DNA of 64,000 nucleotides from Streptomyces hokutonensis (GCF_000376565.1 NZ_BARG01000024.1:365270-429269), one strand, 5' to 3'; shown: positions 20,829 to 30,417, counted from the first letter of the stretch. Made by a program: numbers and translations. The notes: generated from the letters alone by a model not told the origin.

Positions 20829-21044
20829 CTACGCGCGGGGTCGCTCGAAGGTGAGGAGCAGGCCCTCGACGGCGCCGGGGCCTATCCGGCCCTTGACGTC
20901 GGCGGCGGTGATCGCCTTCAGACCCCAGCCGTCCTCGGCGTGCTTGTTCAGGACCTTCTCCAGCTTGTCGCTGTCCAGCGCGTCGCCGATCAGCGACTCC
21001 CGGAAGCTGACGACCTTGTACTCGAACGTGTAGGCGTTGCTCAT
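20829..21044 (-). CDS. DUF4177-type small protein
   Basis: A 71-residue cytoplasmic protein with the DUF4177 pattern: FEYKVVSFRES at the start, LEKVLNKHAEDGWGLKAIT in the middle and a hydrophobic strand LLLTFERP at the end. These small alpha-beta proteins are widespread in bacteria and of unknown function. AGGAGG lies nine bases before the ATG. No partner gene is obvious; the repeat block lies downstream. Confidence 0.8.
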   Translation of the reverse strand: MSNAYTFEYKVVSFRESLIGDALDSDKLEKVLNKHAEDGWGLKAITAADVKGRIGPGAVEGLLLTFERPRA

Positions 21045-21319
21045 GGCTGCGATGTCCTCCTGTGCGTGCGCACGGTGTGCGGTGGGCGGGGTCAGCCAAT
21101 CACGGGAGGACGCTCGCGCGCAGGCCGGGGGTGGTTTCGGGGCACGTCCGTCAACTGGGCCGGGGGGTGGGTGCGTTGAGCGGGCGGGGGGTTGAAAGAG
21201 CGCGCGCGGACATGTGATCACGGCGCGCCGCGGCCGTGATGTCGCCCGGCACATGGCGGGGCGGAGACGTAGCGTGAACAGTGGCGCAGGCGGATGCGGA
21301 CCGATCACGTGGGGGAGCG
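21045..21319. other. Divergent intergenic region
   Basis: Holds the promoters of the DUF4177 gene and the MCWS-type membrane protein. An inverted repeat ATCACGG-N10-CCGTGAT lies at 21217-21240, a plausible operator. Nothing else recognised. Confidence 0.4.
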
Positions 21320-21985
21320 ATGTGCTGGAGTGCGAAGGCCGATCTCGTCGCGGGTGCGGGGGTCCTCGCCGTGGGGGTGGCGTGTGTGGCCCGGACCCGT
21401 CGGCCGGCCGATCTGCCGTTGGCCGCCCTGCCGTGGCTGCTCGGTGTCCATCAGATCGTCGAGTCGCTGGTGTGGGCCGCCGGCGGAGGCACCGGTGCCG
21501 CCACCGTCACCTGGGCCGTCATCGCCCTGCCGCTGCTGGCGGTGTGGGTCCCGGCGGGGGTGTGGTGCGCCGCGCCACCGCAGGCCCGGCCCCGGATCGC
21601 CGTACTGCTGGCGATCGGGGCGGCCACGGCCGCGGCACTCGCCTACGCCCTCGTCGCGCATCCGGTGACGTCCGAGATCCGCGGCCACACCGTCGGGTAC
21701 GTCGTCGACCTCTCCCATCCTCAACTGGTCATCGCCGGCTACCTCGTGGCGACGGTCGGCTCGCTGCTGCTGTCCGGCGACCGCGGGCTGCTGGTGCTGG
21801 GGATCCTGGTCACGGTCGGCGCGCTCGTCTGCTGGACTTTGTGGGAGCTGGAGTTCGTCTCGACCTGGTGCGCGGTGGCCGCGGTGTCCTCGGTGGTCCT
21901 GTTCTTCTGGGTGCGCGGCCGGGACGGGGCGCCGGGGAAGCGACCGTACGCCGGTGTGGCGGGCGGCGGATCCGCGCGACCGTGA
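21320..21985 (+). CDS. DUF6629-type membrane protein
   Basis: A 221-residue integral membrane protein with about seven segments and the N-terminus MCWSAKADLVAG typical of the DUF6629 group. A motif HQIVESLVWAAGG follows the second segment and LSHPQLVIAGYLVAT lies mid-protein. GGGGGAG directly precedes the ATG, which decides the start within a longer open frame. Function unknown; the conserved MCWS start and HQ-x-x-E residues suggest ligand binding in the membrane, but this is a guess. Confidence 0.78.
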   Translation: MCWSAKADLVAGAGVLAVGVACVARTRRPADLPLAALPWLLGVHQIVESLVWAAGGGTGAATVTWAVIALPLLAVWVPAGVWCAAPPQARPRIAVLLAIGAATAAALAYALVAHPVTSEIRGHTVGYVVDLSHPQLVIAGYLVATVGSLLLSGDRGLLVLGILVTVGALVCWTLWELEFVSTWCAVAAVSSVVLFFWVRGRDGAPGKRPYAGVAGGGSARP

Positions 21986-22077
21986 CGACGAGGACGGGGC
22001 AAGAGTTCGGTGAAGCCCAACGTGCCCCGCGTACAACTTCGTTGATGTCGGGCGGTGCTGTCGGGTTGGATGGCGCC

Positions 22078-22344
22078 ATGGAACGCGTTGACGTAGAGCT
22101 GTTCACTGACGGCGGGAACGACGCCGTGGTCCGTCTGCCCGGGCGCCGGTTCCCCGGTGTGCTGATCCAGGGCGACTCCCTGCACATACTCCGCAGCGAT
22201 GTGGCCGAGGTGGTGGAGGCCTGCGAGCGCGGCGACCTCGCCGAGGCGGGGGAGTCTGCGGGGCTTCTGCTGGCGGGCCTCGACGCGTTGCTGACCCGCT
22301 ACTCCGTGGCGCTGGCGAACCACAGCATCCAGGCGCCCTACTGA
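22078..22344 (+). CDS. DUF6959-type small protein
   Basis: An 88-residue acidic protein (starts MERVDVELFTDGGNDAVVRL, contains RRFPGVLIQGDSLHILRSDV). It matches the small family I know as DUF6959, found alone in actinobacterial genomes. The upstream open frame is out of register with any domain and is ignored. It ends 11 bases before the convergent isomerase gene. Function unknown; no motifs of catalysis, no membrane segment. Confidence 0.7.
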   Translation: MERVDVELFTDGGNDAVVRLPGRRFPGVLIQGDSLHILRSDVAEVVEACERGDLAEAGESAGLLLAGLDALLTRYSVALANHSIQAPY

Positions 22345-22355
22345 CCCGACCGCCC

Positions 22356-23825
22356 TCACACCTCCCGGTGTTCGATGCCCAGCAGGCTCGCGGCGGCGCG
22401 GAAGTCGGCGGAGTGGTGGCCGAGGGCGAGGGACCAGTGGTGGCCGACGCCCGTGGCGCTCCACGCGTCGACCCACTCGCCGGGATCGCGGCCGAAGTCG
22501 ACACGGCTGGTGGTGTTGCCGATCGCGAGCAGCGGTCCGGGTACGACGCTGCCCTCGGAGGTGATGAACGACAGGGAGCCGTCGGCGTCCTGGCCCAGGC
22601 CGAGCAGGGTCACGGGACCGTGCTGGACGTCGAACTCCACGCTGACGCCCCAGCCGCGCTTGCCGTGGTAGACGCCCAGGCCGCGCAGCAGCGGGTCACG
22701 GGAGCTGACCGCGAGGTGCGCGGGCCCGTCGTGCCCCATCTCCACCACCCCGTCCTCGAAGTCGAGGGCCTGGATCTCGGTGAAGGAACCCCCGGCGCCG
22801 ATGCTCTGCGTCGCCAACTGGGCGAGACTGGTGCGCAGTTCGTACTCGCCGGCGGCCGGCACACCCCGGGCGGTGAGCAGGGAGGCACCCAGGATCATGC
22901 CGGCGCCGAGCCGTTCGTGCAGTTCGCCGTCGAGACCGCGGTGGTAGTAGGCGAGGGTGTCGAGGCCGAAGTCCTCGACGAGCCGGTCCAGCGCGACCGA
23001 CACGGTCGCCCCCCACGTGAGGTCCTCGTCGACCACGCTGTCGTCCACGGCGAAGATCCGCCGGGCGAGAGCCGTCCGCTCACGGGTCTCGGCCTCGCTC
23101 ACCCGCTCCACGCGCTGCCGTAGATCGTCGAACTCCAGCACCTCGACATGTGAGCCGAACGTCGCCGGGAGCAGTGTCAGATCGGTCGACACGTCGAGCA
23201 TGCCGGGATACAGATGCCCCATCAGACCGTGCCGGGCGTGCCGGAGCGCGGCCCGGACGTGCGCCGCCCGGACCCACTGCTCGATCCGTCGCCAGGCCGA
23301 CTCCTGGCGCAGCCAGCCCGACACCGAGCGGAACGGGATACCGGCCCGCCGGAAGACGTTGCCGACCTCGGGCACCGGGCACTGCCCGCAGTAGGCGAGC
23401 CAGGCGCCCGTGTCGAAGGAGGCGTGGTCCATCCGCTCGGACGGCTGGAGGTCGATGACCAGGACGGGGGTGTGCGAGCGCTGGGCGATCGGCAGCACCA
23501 TCGACGAGGTCAGATACGTCGTCAGGAACAGCACGATCAAATCGCAGTCCGCGCGCCGCAGTTGCTCCGCCGCTGCCGCTCCCTCCACCGCGTCGGAGAT
23601 GAAGCCGACGTCGGTCACCTCCGCGTCCAGCCGCTGGAAACGCTCGGCGACGTACGCGGACGACTCCTTCAACTGCGGGAGCAGGTCCGGGAATTGGGGC
23701 CAGTAGGCGCCCAGGCCGCCCGCCACGAGTCCGATCCGGGTGCGGCGGCGGGACACCGGGGGGAGCAACTCACGCAGGACCGCGGCGCGTTCCGCGGTCA
23801 CGGTCAGGGGGTCGGTCGTAGTCAT
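22356..23825 (-). CDS. L-arabinose/L-fucose isomerase-family protein
   Basis: A 489-residue cytoplasmic enzyme with the AraA/FucI architecture: an N-terminal Rossmann part (RIGLVAGGLGAYWPQFPDL), LIVLFLTTYLTSSMVLP, a catalytic middle with EVLEFDDL and GAGMILGASLLTARGVPAAGEYE, and a C-terminal beta domain with GVGHHWSLALGHHSADF that supplies the metal-binding histidines. It should interconvert an aldose and a ketose with Mn2+. The actual sugar is unknown because the sequence is far from classical AraA. It is downstream of the MFS gene (32 bases), same operon. GGAAGGA precedes the ATG. Confidence 0.8.
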   Translation of the reverse strand: MTTTDPLTVTAERAAVLRELLPPVSRRRTRIGLVAGGLGAYWPQFPDLLPQLKESSAYVAERFQRLDAEVTDVGFISDAVEGAAAAEQLRRADCDLIVLFLTTYLTSSMVLPIAQRSHTPVLVIDLQPSERMDHASFDTGAWLAYCGQCPVPEVGNVFRRAGIPFRSVSGWLRQESAWRRIEQWVRAAHVRAALRHARHGLMGHLYPGMLDVSTDLTLLPATFGSHVEVLEFDDLRQRVERVSEAETRERTALARRIFAVDDSVVDEDLTWGATVSVALDRLVEDFGLDTLAYYHRGLDGELHERLGAGMILGASLLTARGVPAAGEYELRTSLAQLATQSIGAGGSFTEIQALDFEDGVVEMGHDGPAHLAVSSRDPLLRGLGVYHGKRGWGVSVEFDVQHGPVTLLGLGQDADGSLSFITSEGSVVPGPLLAIGNTTSRVDFGRDPGEWVDAWSATGVGHHWSLALGHHSADFRAAASLLGIEHREV

Positions 23826-23857
23826 GCGGGGTGTTCCTTCCGGGTTCCGGTGTGGAC

Positions 23858-25150
23858 TCAGGTCCGTGCCACGCCGAGTCCCTTGACCCGAGCGGCCGTT
23901 GCCTCGGGGGAACGCCGGATGAGGGTGTGGATGACGTACACGCCCGCGACGCCCGAGGCCGCCATGCAGATGGTTATCGACCAGAGCAGGACGGAGGCGC
24001 TGTAGTCCATCAGGGCGGGCGTGACGAAGGCGACGCCCGCGAAGACCCCGCGCGACAGGGCGTAGGTGAGGCCCTGGGTGGTGCCGCGGGTGTCCGGGGG
24101 CAGCGTCAGCTGCGACCACACCTTGTAACTGGCCTCCCCGGCAAAGGGGTTGGAGATCTGGTAGAGCACGAAGAACACGAGCATGCCGGCGAGTGCGCCG
24201 GCTGTGAGGGAGGCGATGCAGAAGGCGAGGACCTGCACGACCGTGAAGACGTAGAAGAGCCGGTCGCGCCAGGGGGTGTCGGCGAGTCGGACGAAGACGA
24301 ATGTCAGCACCAGCGCGATGGGCAGGAAGGCCAGGTTGATCCCGGTGGCCAGGCTCTGCGAGGCACCGCTGACCGTGACCAGCAGGTAAGTGCCGAACTG
24401 GCCGAAGGTGTTGGCGCCGATGCCCCAGGTGACGTAGTAGACGAAGGTCGCGACCATCGGCACCAGCGCGGCGCGGTTGCAGATGTTCTTCAGCTCGATG
24501 CCACGCGGCACGGCCTGCTGTGGCACCTCCTCCTCGGTCGGTTCGTCGGGCAGTTCCAGCCGGGAGCGGAGCTGCCAGGTGACGAGTGCGGCGACGACCA
24601 GATGGCCGGTGATGAACCGCGCCCCGGTCAGGCCGGTGTCGGACAGGAGATACCCGAGGAAGATCACGACGACGATGCCCAGCACCCACATGACCTGGGT
24701 GAAGGACACCAGCCGCGCCCGGCCCTCGGGAGGCGCGGCGTCCGAGACGACGGCCAGGGACGTCGGCAGATCGGCACCGGCCGCGAGCCCCGCGACGAGC
24801 ACGCCGACGAAGAGCACGATGTCGTTCGGCGCCAGCGTGATGACGATCGCGCCCACCGCGTAGCAGAGGATGTCCAGGTTGTAGACGCGGCGGCGCCCGA
24901 ACAGGTCGGCGAGCCGGCCGCCGACGAGCGAGCCGACGGCGATGCAACCGGTGACGATCGCGCTGATCGCCCCGGCCATCCACACGCCCATGTCGTAACT
25001 GTCGCGGTAGATGGCCAGGTTGACGGCGATGCTGACGATGAGCGCGGCGTCCAGATAGGAGGCCATGCCCGAGAGGGCGGCGACCTTCCACAAGTGCTTC
25101 GGGATGGGCTGTTCCGGGTGTGCCTGGGCAGCGGGCAGGAATCGGCTCAT
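23858..25150 (-). CDS. MFS sugar transporter
   Basis: A 430-residue 12-segment major facilitator permease. The loop between segments 2 and 3 reads GGRLADLFGRRRVYN, the canonical sugar-porter motif, and AGLAAGADLPTSLAVVSD lies in segment 4-5. The central loop (about residues 205-225) is Glu/Pro-rich. Being first in the operon with a sugar isomerase, facing a glycosidase, it most likely imports an oligosaccharide or glycoside. GAGGAG precedes the ATG. The operon promoter carries an AACGTT operator. Confidence 0.88.
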   Translation of the reverse strand: MSRFLPAAQAHPEQPIPKHLWKVAALSGMASYLDAALIVSIAVNLAIYRDSYDMGVWMAGAISAIVTGCIAVGSLVGGRLADLFGRRRVYNLDILCYAVGAIVITLAPNDIVLFVGVLVAGLAAGADLPTSLAVVSDAAPPEGRARLVSFTQVMWVLGIVVVIFLGYLLSDTGLTGARFITGHLVVAALVTWQLRSRLELPDEPTEEEVPQQAVPRGIELKNICNRAALVPMVATFVYYVTWGIGANTFGQFGTYLLVTVSGASQSLATGINLAFLPIALVLTFVFVRLADTPWRDRLFYVFTVVQVLAFCIASLTAGALAGMLVFFVLYQISNPFAGEASYKVWSQLTLPPDTRGTTQGLTYALSRGVFAGVAFVTPALMDYSASVLLWSITICMAASGVAGVYVIHTLIRRSPEATAARVKGLGVART

Positions 25151-25201
25151 GGTGCGGCTCCTCGCGGCTCGGGGGCCGGGGTCGCAGTGAATATAGGGTT
25201 C

Positions 25202-25213
25202 GGAAAACGTTCC
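25202..25213. promoter_or_regulatory. LacI operator 1 of the glycoside regulon
   Basis: GGAAAACGTTCC, an imperfect palindrome centred on CG, 52 bases ahead of the MFS start. It is the reverse complement of the site in front of the LacI gene at 30406-30417. Confidence 0.72.
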
Positions 25214-25313
25214 AACAAGTCCCCTTGCGCCATTCGACGTGAAGAAGTGTCAGCCTTCTTCCCGCTCCCCGCCACCGGTGCCAACATTGCAGGTGGCAGA
25301 CGACTGAGTCGAC

Positions 25314-25327
25314 CAAAAACGTTTTTG
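25314..25327. promoter_or_regulatory. LacI operator 2 of the glycoside regulon
   Basis: CAAAAACGTTTTTG, a perfect 14-base palindrome centred on CG, 43 bases before the glycosidase start. It shares the AACGTT core with operators 1 and 3. Confidence 0.72.
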
Positions 25328-25369
25328 ATCCGTATGGGTGACCGAGCCGCACTCGGAAGGACCGCCGAC

Positions 25370-28300
25370 GTGATCTCTCCCGCGCTCCAGCAGCTCTTCG
25401 ACGCCCCGCCCCGGGACTTCGGCCCCACCCCGCTGTGGTGGTGGTCCGGCGCCAAGGTCACCCGCGAGCGTCTCGACCGGCAACTGCGCAGATTCGCGGA
25501 CGGCGGCGTCCACAACCTCGTGGTGATCAACCTGGCCCCGGCGGGCCCGAGTTTCGGCGCCCGGACCGACGACCCCCCGTGGTTCGGCGAGGAGTGGTGG
25601 GACCGCTTCACCGACACCTGCCGGATCGCCCGGGACATCGGCACCCGTCTGTGGCTCTACGACCAGATCGGCTTCTCCGGCGCCAACGTCCAAGGCGCCG
25701 TCACCCGACGGCACTTGACCGCCACCGGCCGCGCACTGCGCTCCCGCCGGGCCACCGTCTCGGGCGGCACGGTCGCCCCGCAGGGTGCCGAAACCCTGGT
25801 CGCCGCCTACGACTTGACGGGCCGTCGGCTGTCCCTGGATCCCGACTCCGGCACTTTCCGGATCGCCGCAGCGGACGGCACAGACGTACGCCTCGTCGTC
25901 GCCGTCCCCACGGCCTTCGACTACCTCTCCCCGCATGCCGGGGAACTGCTGCTGGACGCCGTCCACCACGAGTACGACCGCCGCGTCCCCGAGTACCTGG
26001 GCAACGTCATCGCGGGCAGCTTCCAGGACGAACTGCCCGCCACGAACTCCTGGAGCCCCCGCTTCCCCGAGGAGTTCCGCGCCCGCCGCGGCTACGACCT
26101 GCTCGACCACCTGCCGGCCCTGTTCGGCCCGGCGGACGCCCGCGCGGCGAAGATCCGCGCCGACTACTACGCCGTCCGCGCCGAACTCACGGAAGAGGCC
26201 CTCTTCAAGCCCCTCGCCGTCTGGCACGCGGAACGCGGCATGCTCGTCGGAGCCGACCAGAGCAACCCCGCGCGAGCCGGGTTCCCGGCCCAGTCGACAC
26301 AGATCTACACCGACTACTTCCGCACCCACCGCTGGTACGGCGCCGTCGGCAGCGACCACCACGGCGACTCCAAGGTCCACTCCTCCATGGCCCACCTGTA
26401 CGGCCACGAACGCGTCTGGATCGAGGCGTTCCACTCCTCCGGCTGGGGCGGCACCCTCGCCGACACCTACGACTGGCTGCTGCCGTTCCTGCGCAGCGGC
26501 GCCAACCTGTACAACCCGCACGCCAGTTACTTCGGCACCGCGGGCGGCTGGTTCGAGTGGGCACCGCCGTCCACCGACTGGCGCCAGCCCTACTGGCAGC
26601 AGTACCCGGCGTTCTCCCGCGCCGTCGCCCGCATCTGCTCGATCATGTCCTGGGGCACCTACAGCGCCGACGTCGCGGTCCTGCACCCCACCGCCACCAT
26701 GCAGGCACTCCTCCCGCTCGACGCACCCGTCCACCACTTCGGCGACGGCCGCCTCGGCGACGAGCACGCCGACGTCGACGAGACCCAGGAGCACTACCTT
26801 GGCCTGTGCGGCACGAACAACTGGCTCGGCCCGCGCGTCGGTTCACTGGACCGCCACCGGATCTCCTACGACATCATCGACGACGCCTCCGTGCAGTGCG
26901 CCACGGCAACCGAAGGCGCCCTGCGTGTAAGGGACTTGGCCTATCGCGCCGTGCTGCTGCCCTCGGCGAGCGTCCTGGAGGAGGAGACGGCACGTCGGCT
27001 CACCCAACTCCTCGACACGGGCGGCCGGGTGGTGGTCGTGGGCCGTCCGCCCGCGTCGGCCGCCGGACTGGCCGGTGACGACTCCGTCGTCGCGGCCCTG
27101 TTGAAGCACCCGCGACTGGAGCGGGCGAGCGACGCCGAGGCCGGCGCGACGACGGTGGCGGACAACGCCGGACACGCCACCGGTGAGATGCCACTCCTCG
27201 TCAGGAGAAAGGGAGTTGAGGCGGTCGCCCTGGTGACGGGCGCCTTCCCCGACGCCCGCATGCTGCCGGGAGACGCCAACCACGAGGCCGACCCCGCCCG
27301 TTACGCCCGCCACTCGACCGTCACCGTGCGCGCCGAGGTCGCCGAGGCCGAGATCTGGAACCCGGCGACCGGCACCCGACAGCAGGCGGACATCACGGTC
27401 CGCGAGGGCCGCTCGACCATCGCGGTGCCACTGGAGGGCGCCCCCGCCGTCCTCGTCGTATGGCGCGAAGGCACCCCGCGGACGCCCCGGACGGCCGCAC
27501 CACCACCGAGCGCGGAGCGGACGACCGACCTCTCGGACGGCTGGGAAGGCCGCCTGGTCCCCACCATGGACAACACCTGGGGCGACCTGGCGCTCCCGGC
27601 GGGCTCGTCCGTAGCCGCACCGCAGATCTGGACCACGCACTGGACCGAGACGGAAGGCCCCGACGCCAACTGGCAATCCACTCGGGCGACTTACGGCAAC
27701 CGGGTCCGCGTCCTGCCGCCGACACCGGCCGCCCGGGCCCCCGAACCGCTGGACGGACCCGGTGTCGAACGAGTCCTTGCCGACACCCTCCCCCTCACCC
27801 CCTCGGACGAGGACTGGCAGGTCTCGCTGTACTCGTCGAGCCGAGGGATCCCGGAACCGGACGGCCTTCTCGGCAACAAGGGTCTGGTGCCCGAGGAGTT
27901 CGTGCGCGTCCCTGCGCCCGGACCCGGGACGGTCGCCAGGATCCGGGCGATCGTCGAGACGGACCACCGCGGACCCGCCGATCTGCACGTGGGCGCCGCG
28001 GCCGTCAAACGGGTGTGGTGGAACGGCGAACTCCTCGACACCGCCACCGGATACCTCACCACCGCACGCGTGACGGTCGAGCGGCCCCGCAACGTCCTCG
28101 AATACGAACTGGCCGACGCCCAGGACAGACCGCTGCTGATCTCCGGCACCGCGGGCACACCCCTGGGCAGCTACTTCTGCCTGACCCGACCGGACGGATT
28201 CTCCTCGCGCCCACAGTTCATGTGCCTGCCCGAGGGCGTACGACCGCAGGGCGGGGTGACGTATCGAGGGCGTCTGCGCGCCGCTGGAGAGGCGGTACTC

Positions 28301-29320
28301 GTCGTGGGTGCCGCGGTGGGTGTCACTGTGCTGCTCGACGGGGCGGTGGTCGCACGCCAGGAGAAGGCGGAGTACTACGAGTCCGACTGGGGCGCCGTGC
28401 CGATGTTCTTCCGTCATCAACTCACCCTGGAAGAAGGCGAACACGTACTGGAGGTGGTGGCTGACGCCGTCCACCCGCGCGAGGCGGTGTTCGTCGACTG
28501 CGTGGCCCGCACGGAGTCCGCGGTGAACTCCCTGACCAGCGGGGCCGGTTGGGAGGTCGAGACAGGGGCGTGGCGCGGCCGGACCGTCGAACACGACGGC
28601 CGGTGGGGCGAGTTGCAGCACTGCTACGCGGCCGTACGACCGCACCCGTTGCCGGAGACCGAGTGGCTGAGCGGCGCGCCGGTGCTCGGTACCGCCGTAC
28701 TGCCCCTGCGGTCGACGGACACTGTCCGGCCCCGCGCGCAGCGTTTCCGCTTCACCGTGCCGCCGGGCACCGTAGCGCTGGACCTGCCGCTGGAGCTGGC
28801 GGCCAGGGTGCGGGTCGGTGACGGTGTCGAGAGACCGCTCGACGGCGCGACGCTGACGTTGGATCAACCGCTGGCGCAAACAACGGAGTTGGAGATCGTC
28901 ACCGAGCCCACGGCGGTCCTGAGAGGCGGCTCCGCCTGGCGCGGACCGGTGCGCGTCCGTACCGTGCCGGCGCGATTGCCGCTGGGGGACTGGCAGTTGC
29001 TGGGGCTGGGCGGCTGGAGCGGTGGGGTGACGTACTCGCGGGAGGTGGAGGTGACGGCCGGGGCGGACCCGGTGCTGGACCTTGGGCGAGTGCGCGGCAG
29101 CGTGTCGGTCGCTCTCGACGGGGAGTGCGTCGGCGAGGCGTTCTGTCCCCCGTACCGCTTTCAACTCCCGGGCGCTGCGGGGCGGACGGTCCGTCTGGAG
29201 GTGACGGTCAACAACACCCTCGCCCCCTATCTGGCGGAGGCCACTCCCACCGCCTGGGCCTTCCCGTCCCAGCTCGCGTCCGGGCTGATGGGGCCCGTGA
29301 CGCTACGAACTCCGGTCTGA
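25370..29320 (+). CDS. Large cytoplasmic glycosidase, GH106-like (rhamnosidase superfamily)
   Basis: A 1316-residue hydrolase with no signal peptide, so it acts on imported glycosides. The N-terminal TIM-barrel region (PLWWWSGAKVTRERLDRQL, LWLYDQIGFSGANVQG, FQDELPATNSWSP, GADQSNPAR, VWIEAFHSSGWGG) has the layout of GH106 alpha-L-rhamnosidases. The C-terminal region (LGGWSGGVTYSREVEV, VNNTLAPYL) is the galactose-binding beta-sandwich that closes such enzymes. The GTG at 25370 has GGAAGG nine bases upstream; an ATG at 25334 lacks one and touches the operator. Its end overlaps the LacI gene by 18 bases. Sugar specificity is inferred loosely. Confidence 0.82.
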   Translation: MISPALQQLFDAPPRDFGPTPLWWWSGAKVTRERLDRQLRRFADGGVHNLVVINLAPAGPSFGARTDDPPWFGEEWWDRFTDTCRIARDIGTRLWLYDQIGFSGANVQGAVTRRHLTATGRALRSRRATVSGGTVAPQGAETLVAAYDLTGRRLSLDPDSGTFRIAAADGTDVRLVVAVPTAFDYLSPHAGELLLDAVHHEYDRRVPEYLGNVIAGSFQDELPATNSWSPRFPEEFRARRGYDLLDHLPALFGPADARAAKIRADYYAVRAELTEEALFKPLAVWHAERGMLVGADQSNPARAGFPAQSTQIYTDYFRTHRWYGAVGSDHHGDSKVHSSMAHLYGHERVWIEAFHSSGWGGTLADTYDWLLPFLRSGANLYNPHASYFGTAGGWFEWAPPSTDWRQPYWQQYPAFSRAVARICSIMSWGTYSADVAVLHPTATMQALLPLDAPVHHFGDGRLGDEHADVDETQEHYLGLCGTNNWLGPRVGSLDRHRISYDIIDDASVQCATATEGALRVRDLAYRAVLLPSASVLEEETARRLTQLLDTGGRVVVVGRPPASAAGLAGDDSVVAALLKHPRLERASDAEAGATTVADNAGHATGEMPLLVRRKGVEAVALVTGAFPDARMLPGDANHEADPARYARHSTVTVRAEVAEAEIWNPATGTRQQADITVREGRSTIAVPLEGAPAVLVVWREGTPRTPRTAAPPPSAERTTDLSDGWEGRLVPTMDNTWGDLALPAGSSVAAPQIWTTHWTETEGPDANWQSTRATYGNRVRVLPPTPAARAPEPLDGPGVERVLADTLPLTPSDEDWQVSLYSSSRGIPEPDGLLGNKGLVPEEFVRVPAPGPGTVARIRAIVETDHRGPADLHVGAAAVKRVWWNGELLDTATGYLTTARVTVERPRNVLEYELADAQDRPLLISGTAGTPLGSYFCLTRPDGFSSRPQFMCLPEGVRPQGGVTYRGRLRAAGEAVLVVGAAVGVTVLLDGAVVARQEKAEYYESDWGAVPMFFRHQLTLEEGEHVLEVVADAVHPREAVFVDCVARTESAVNSLTSGAGWEVETGAWRGRTVEHDGRWGELQHCYAAVRPHPLPETEWLSGAPVLGTAVLPLRSTDTVRPRAQRFRFTVPPGTVALDLPLELAARVRVGDGVERPLDGATLTLDQPLAQTTELEIVTEPTAVLRGGSAWRGPVRVRTVPARLPLGDWQLLGLGGWSGGVTYSREVEVTAGADPVLDLGRVRGSVSVALDGECVGEAFCPPYRFQLPGAAGRTVRLEVTVNNTLAPYLAEATPTAWAFPSQLASGLMGPVTLRTPV

Positions 29321-30361
29321 CGGGGCCCGCGTGGAGTCGCGCAGGACGAGGTCGGGGGCGAACACCCTTGTCTCGTGGGCGTGTTCGGCGCGGGCCTCCA
29401 CCTCGTCGAGCAGCATCCCCACGGCCGCCCGGCCCAGCTCCTCGACCGGCTGGCGTACCGTCGTCAGGGTCGTCCCCACGAAGCTCGCTATGTCGAGGTC
29501 GCCGTAGCCGACCACCTGCACCTCCTCGGGTATGCGCACCCCCCGCTCGCCCAGTCCGCGGCACAGCCCGGCGGCGAGGAAGTCGTTGGTGCAGAAGACG
29601 CCGTCGGGCAGTTCGTCGAGGCCGCGGGCGATCTCCAGGCCGTACGCCACCGTCATCTCGTCGGCGACGATTTGGCGCAGCCGCGCCTCGCGCTGGGTGC
29701 GGACGGCCTGGCGGGCGCCTTGGTGGCGGTCCGCGCACTGCACGATCCCGCGCTCGCCGTTCACGACGAGGATGTCGCGCGCCCCGCGGTCCAGGAGGTG
29801 TTGTACGGCGATCCGGCCCCCGGCGATGTCGTCGACGGAGACGGAACAGCCGTCCTGGACCGGCAGCGCGCGGTCCGCGAGCACCAGCGGGATGCCGCGT
29901 TCGCGCAGCCGGGTGAGGCGGGTGGGATCGGCGCCGAGCGGGACCACCACCGCCCCGACGGCCCGCTGCTCGACCAGCATCGTGAAGTAGCCCTGCTCGC
30001 GCTCGGGATCGTCTCCGCTGTCGCAGAGCACGAGCGAGTATCCGTGGTCGTAGGCCGCGTCGGCGGCGCCCCGTGCGATGCGCGAGTAGAAGGAGTTGGC
30101 CACGTCGGGCAGTACCAGCCCGATCGAGGAGGAGTGTCCGGTGCGCAGACCGGCGGCTCCCGGGTGCGGTACGTAGTCGAGGGCGGCGACCGCGTCACGG
30201 ACCCGCTCGGCGGTGCGGGCGTTGACCCGCTCCGGCCGGTTCAGGACGTTCGACACCGTGGACACCGAGACTCCCGCGGCGGCCGCGACATCCTGGATAC
30301 GGGCGGGGCGAACCTGGATGACGTCCACCCCCCTCGCTCTGACAGCCGTGCGACCAGGCAC
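29303..30361 (-). CDS. LacI-family repressor of the glycoside regulon
   Basis: A 352-residue repressor: helix-turn-helix RIQDVAAAAGVSVSTVSNVLNRPERV, hinge GAAGLRTGHSSSIG, then a periplasmic-binding-type domain (LVLPDVANSFYSRI, VNGERGIVQCADRHQGAR, FCTNDFLAAGLCRGL, VVGYGDLDIASFVGTTLTTV). The GTG at 30361 has GAGGA seven bases ahead. An operator matching those before the MFS and glycosidase genes lies 45 bases upstream, so it should autoregulate and release DNA on binding the sugar inducer. Confidence 0.93.
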   Translation of the reverse strand: MPGRTAVRARGVDVIQVRPARIQDVAAAAGVSVSTVSNVLNRPERVNARTAERVRDAVAALDYVPHPGAAGLRTGHSSSIGLVLPDVANSFYSRIARGAADAAYDHGYSLVLCDSGDDPEREQGYFTMLVEQRAVGAVVVPLGADPTRLTRLRERGIPLVLADRALPVQDGCSVSVDDIAGGRIAVQHLLDRGARDILVVNGERGIVQCADRHQGARQAVRTQREARLRQIVADEMTVAYGLEIARGLDELPDGVFCTNDFLAAGLCRGLGERGVRIPEEVQVVGYGDLDIASFVGTTLTTVRQPVEELGRAAVGMLLDEVEARAEHAHETRVFAPDLVLRDSTRAPSDRSS

Positions 30362-30405
30362 GACAGGGTCCTCATGGGCGCGGAAAGTCTACCTCGGGGG
30401 GTGTT

Positions 30406-30417
30406 GGAACGTTTTCC
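30406..30417. promoter_or_regulatory. LacI operator 3 (autoregulatory)
   Basis: GGAACGTTTTCC, the exact reverse complement of operator 1, between the LacI start (30361) and the divergent TetR start (30477). Confidence 0.72.

Noticed and set aside
23826..25352. N-terminal extension of the isomerase frame
   Set aside because: Overlaps the MFS gene on the same strand in another frame; GGAAGGA and homology place the start at 23825.
23831..25369. 513-codon upstream extension of the glycosidase frame
   Set aside because: It runs antisense over the whole MFS gene, has shadow composition (His/Asp/Gly-rich), and the operator and ribosome site place the start at 25370.
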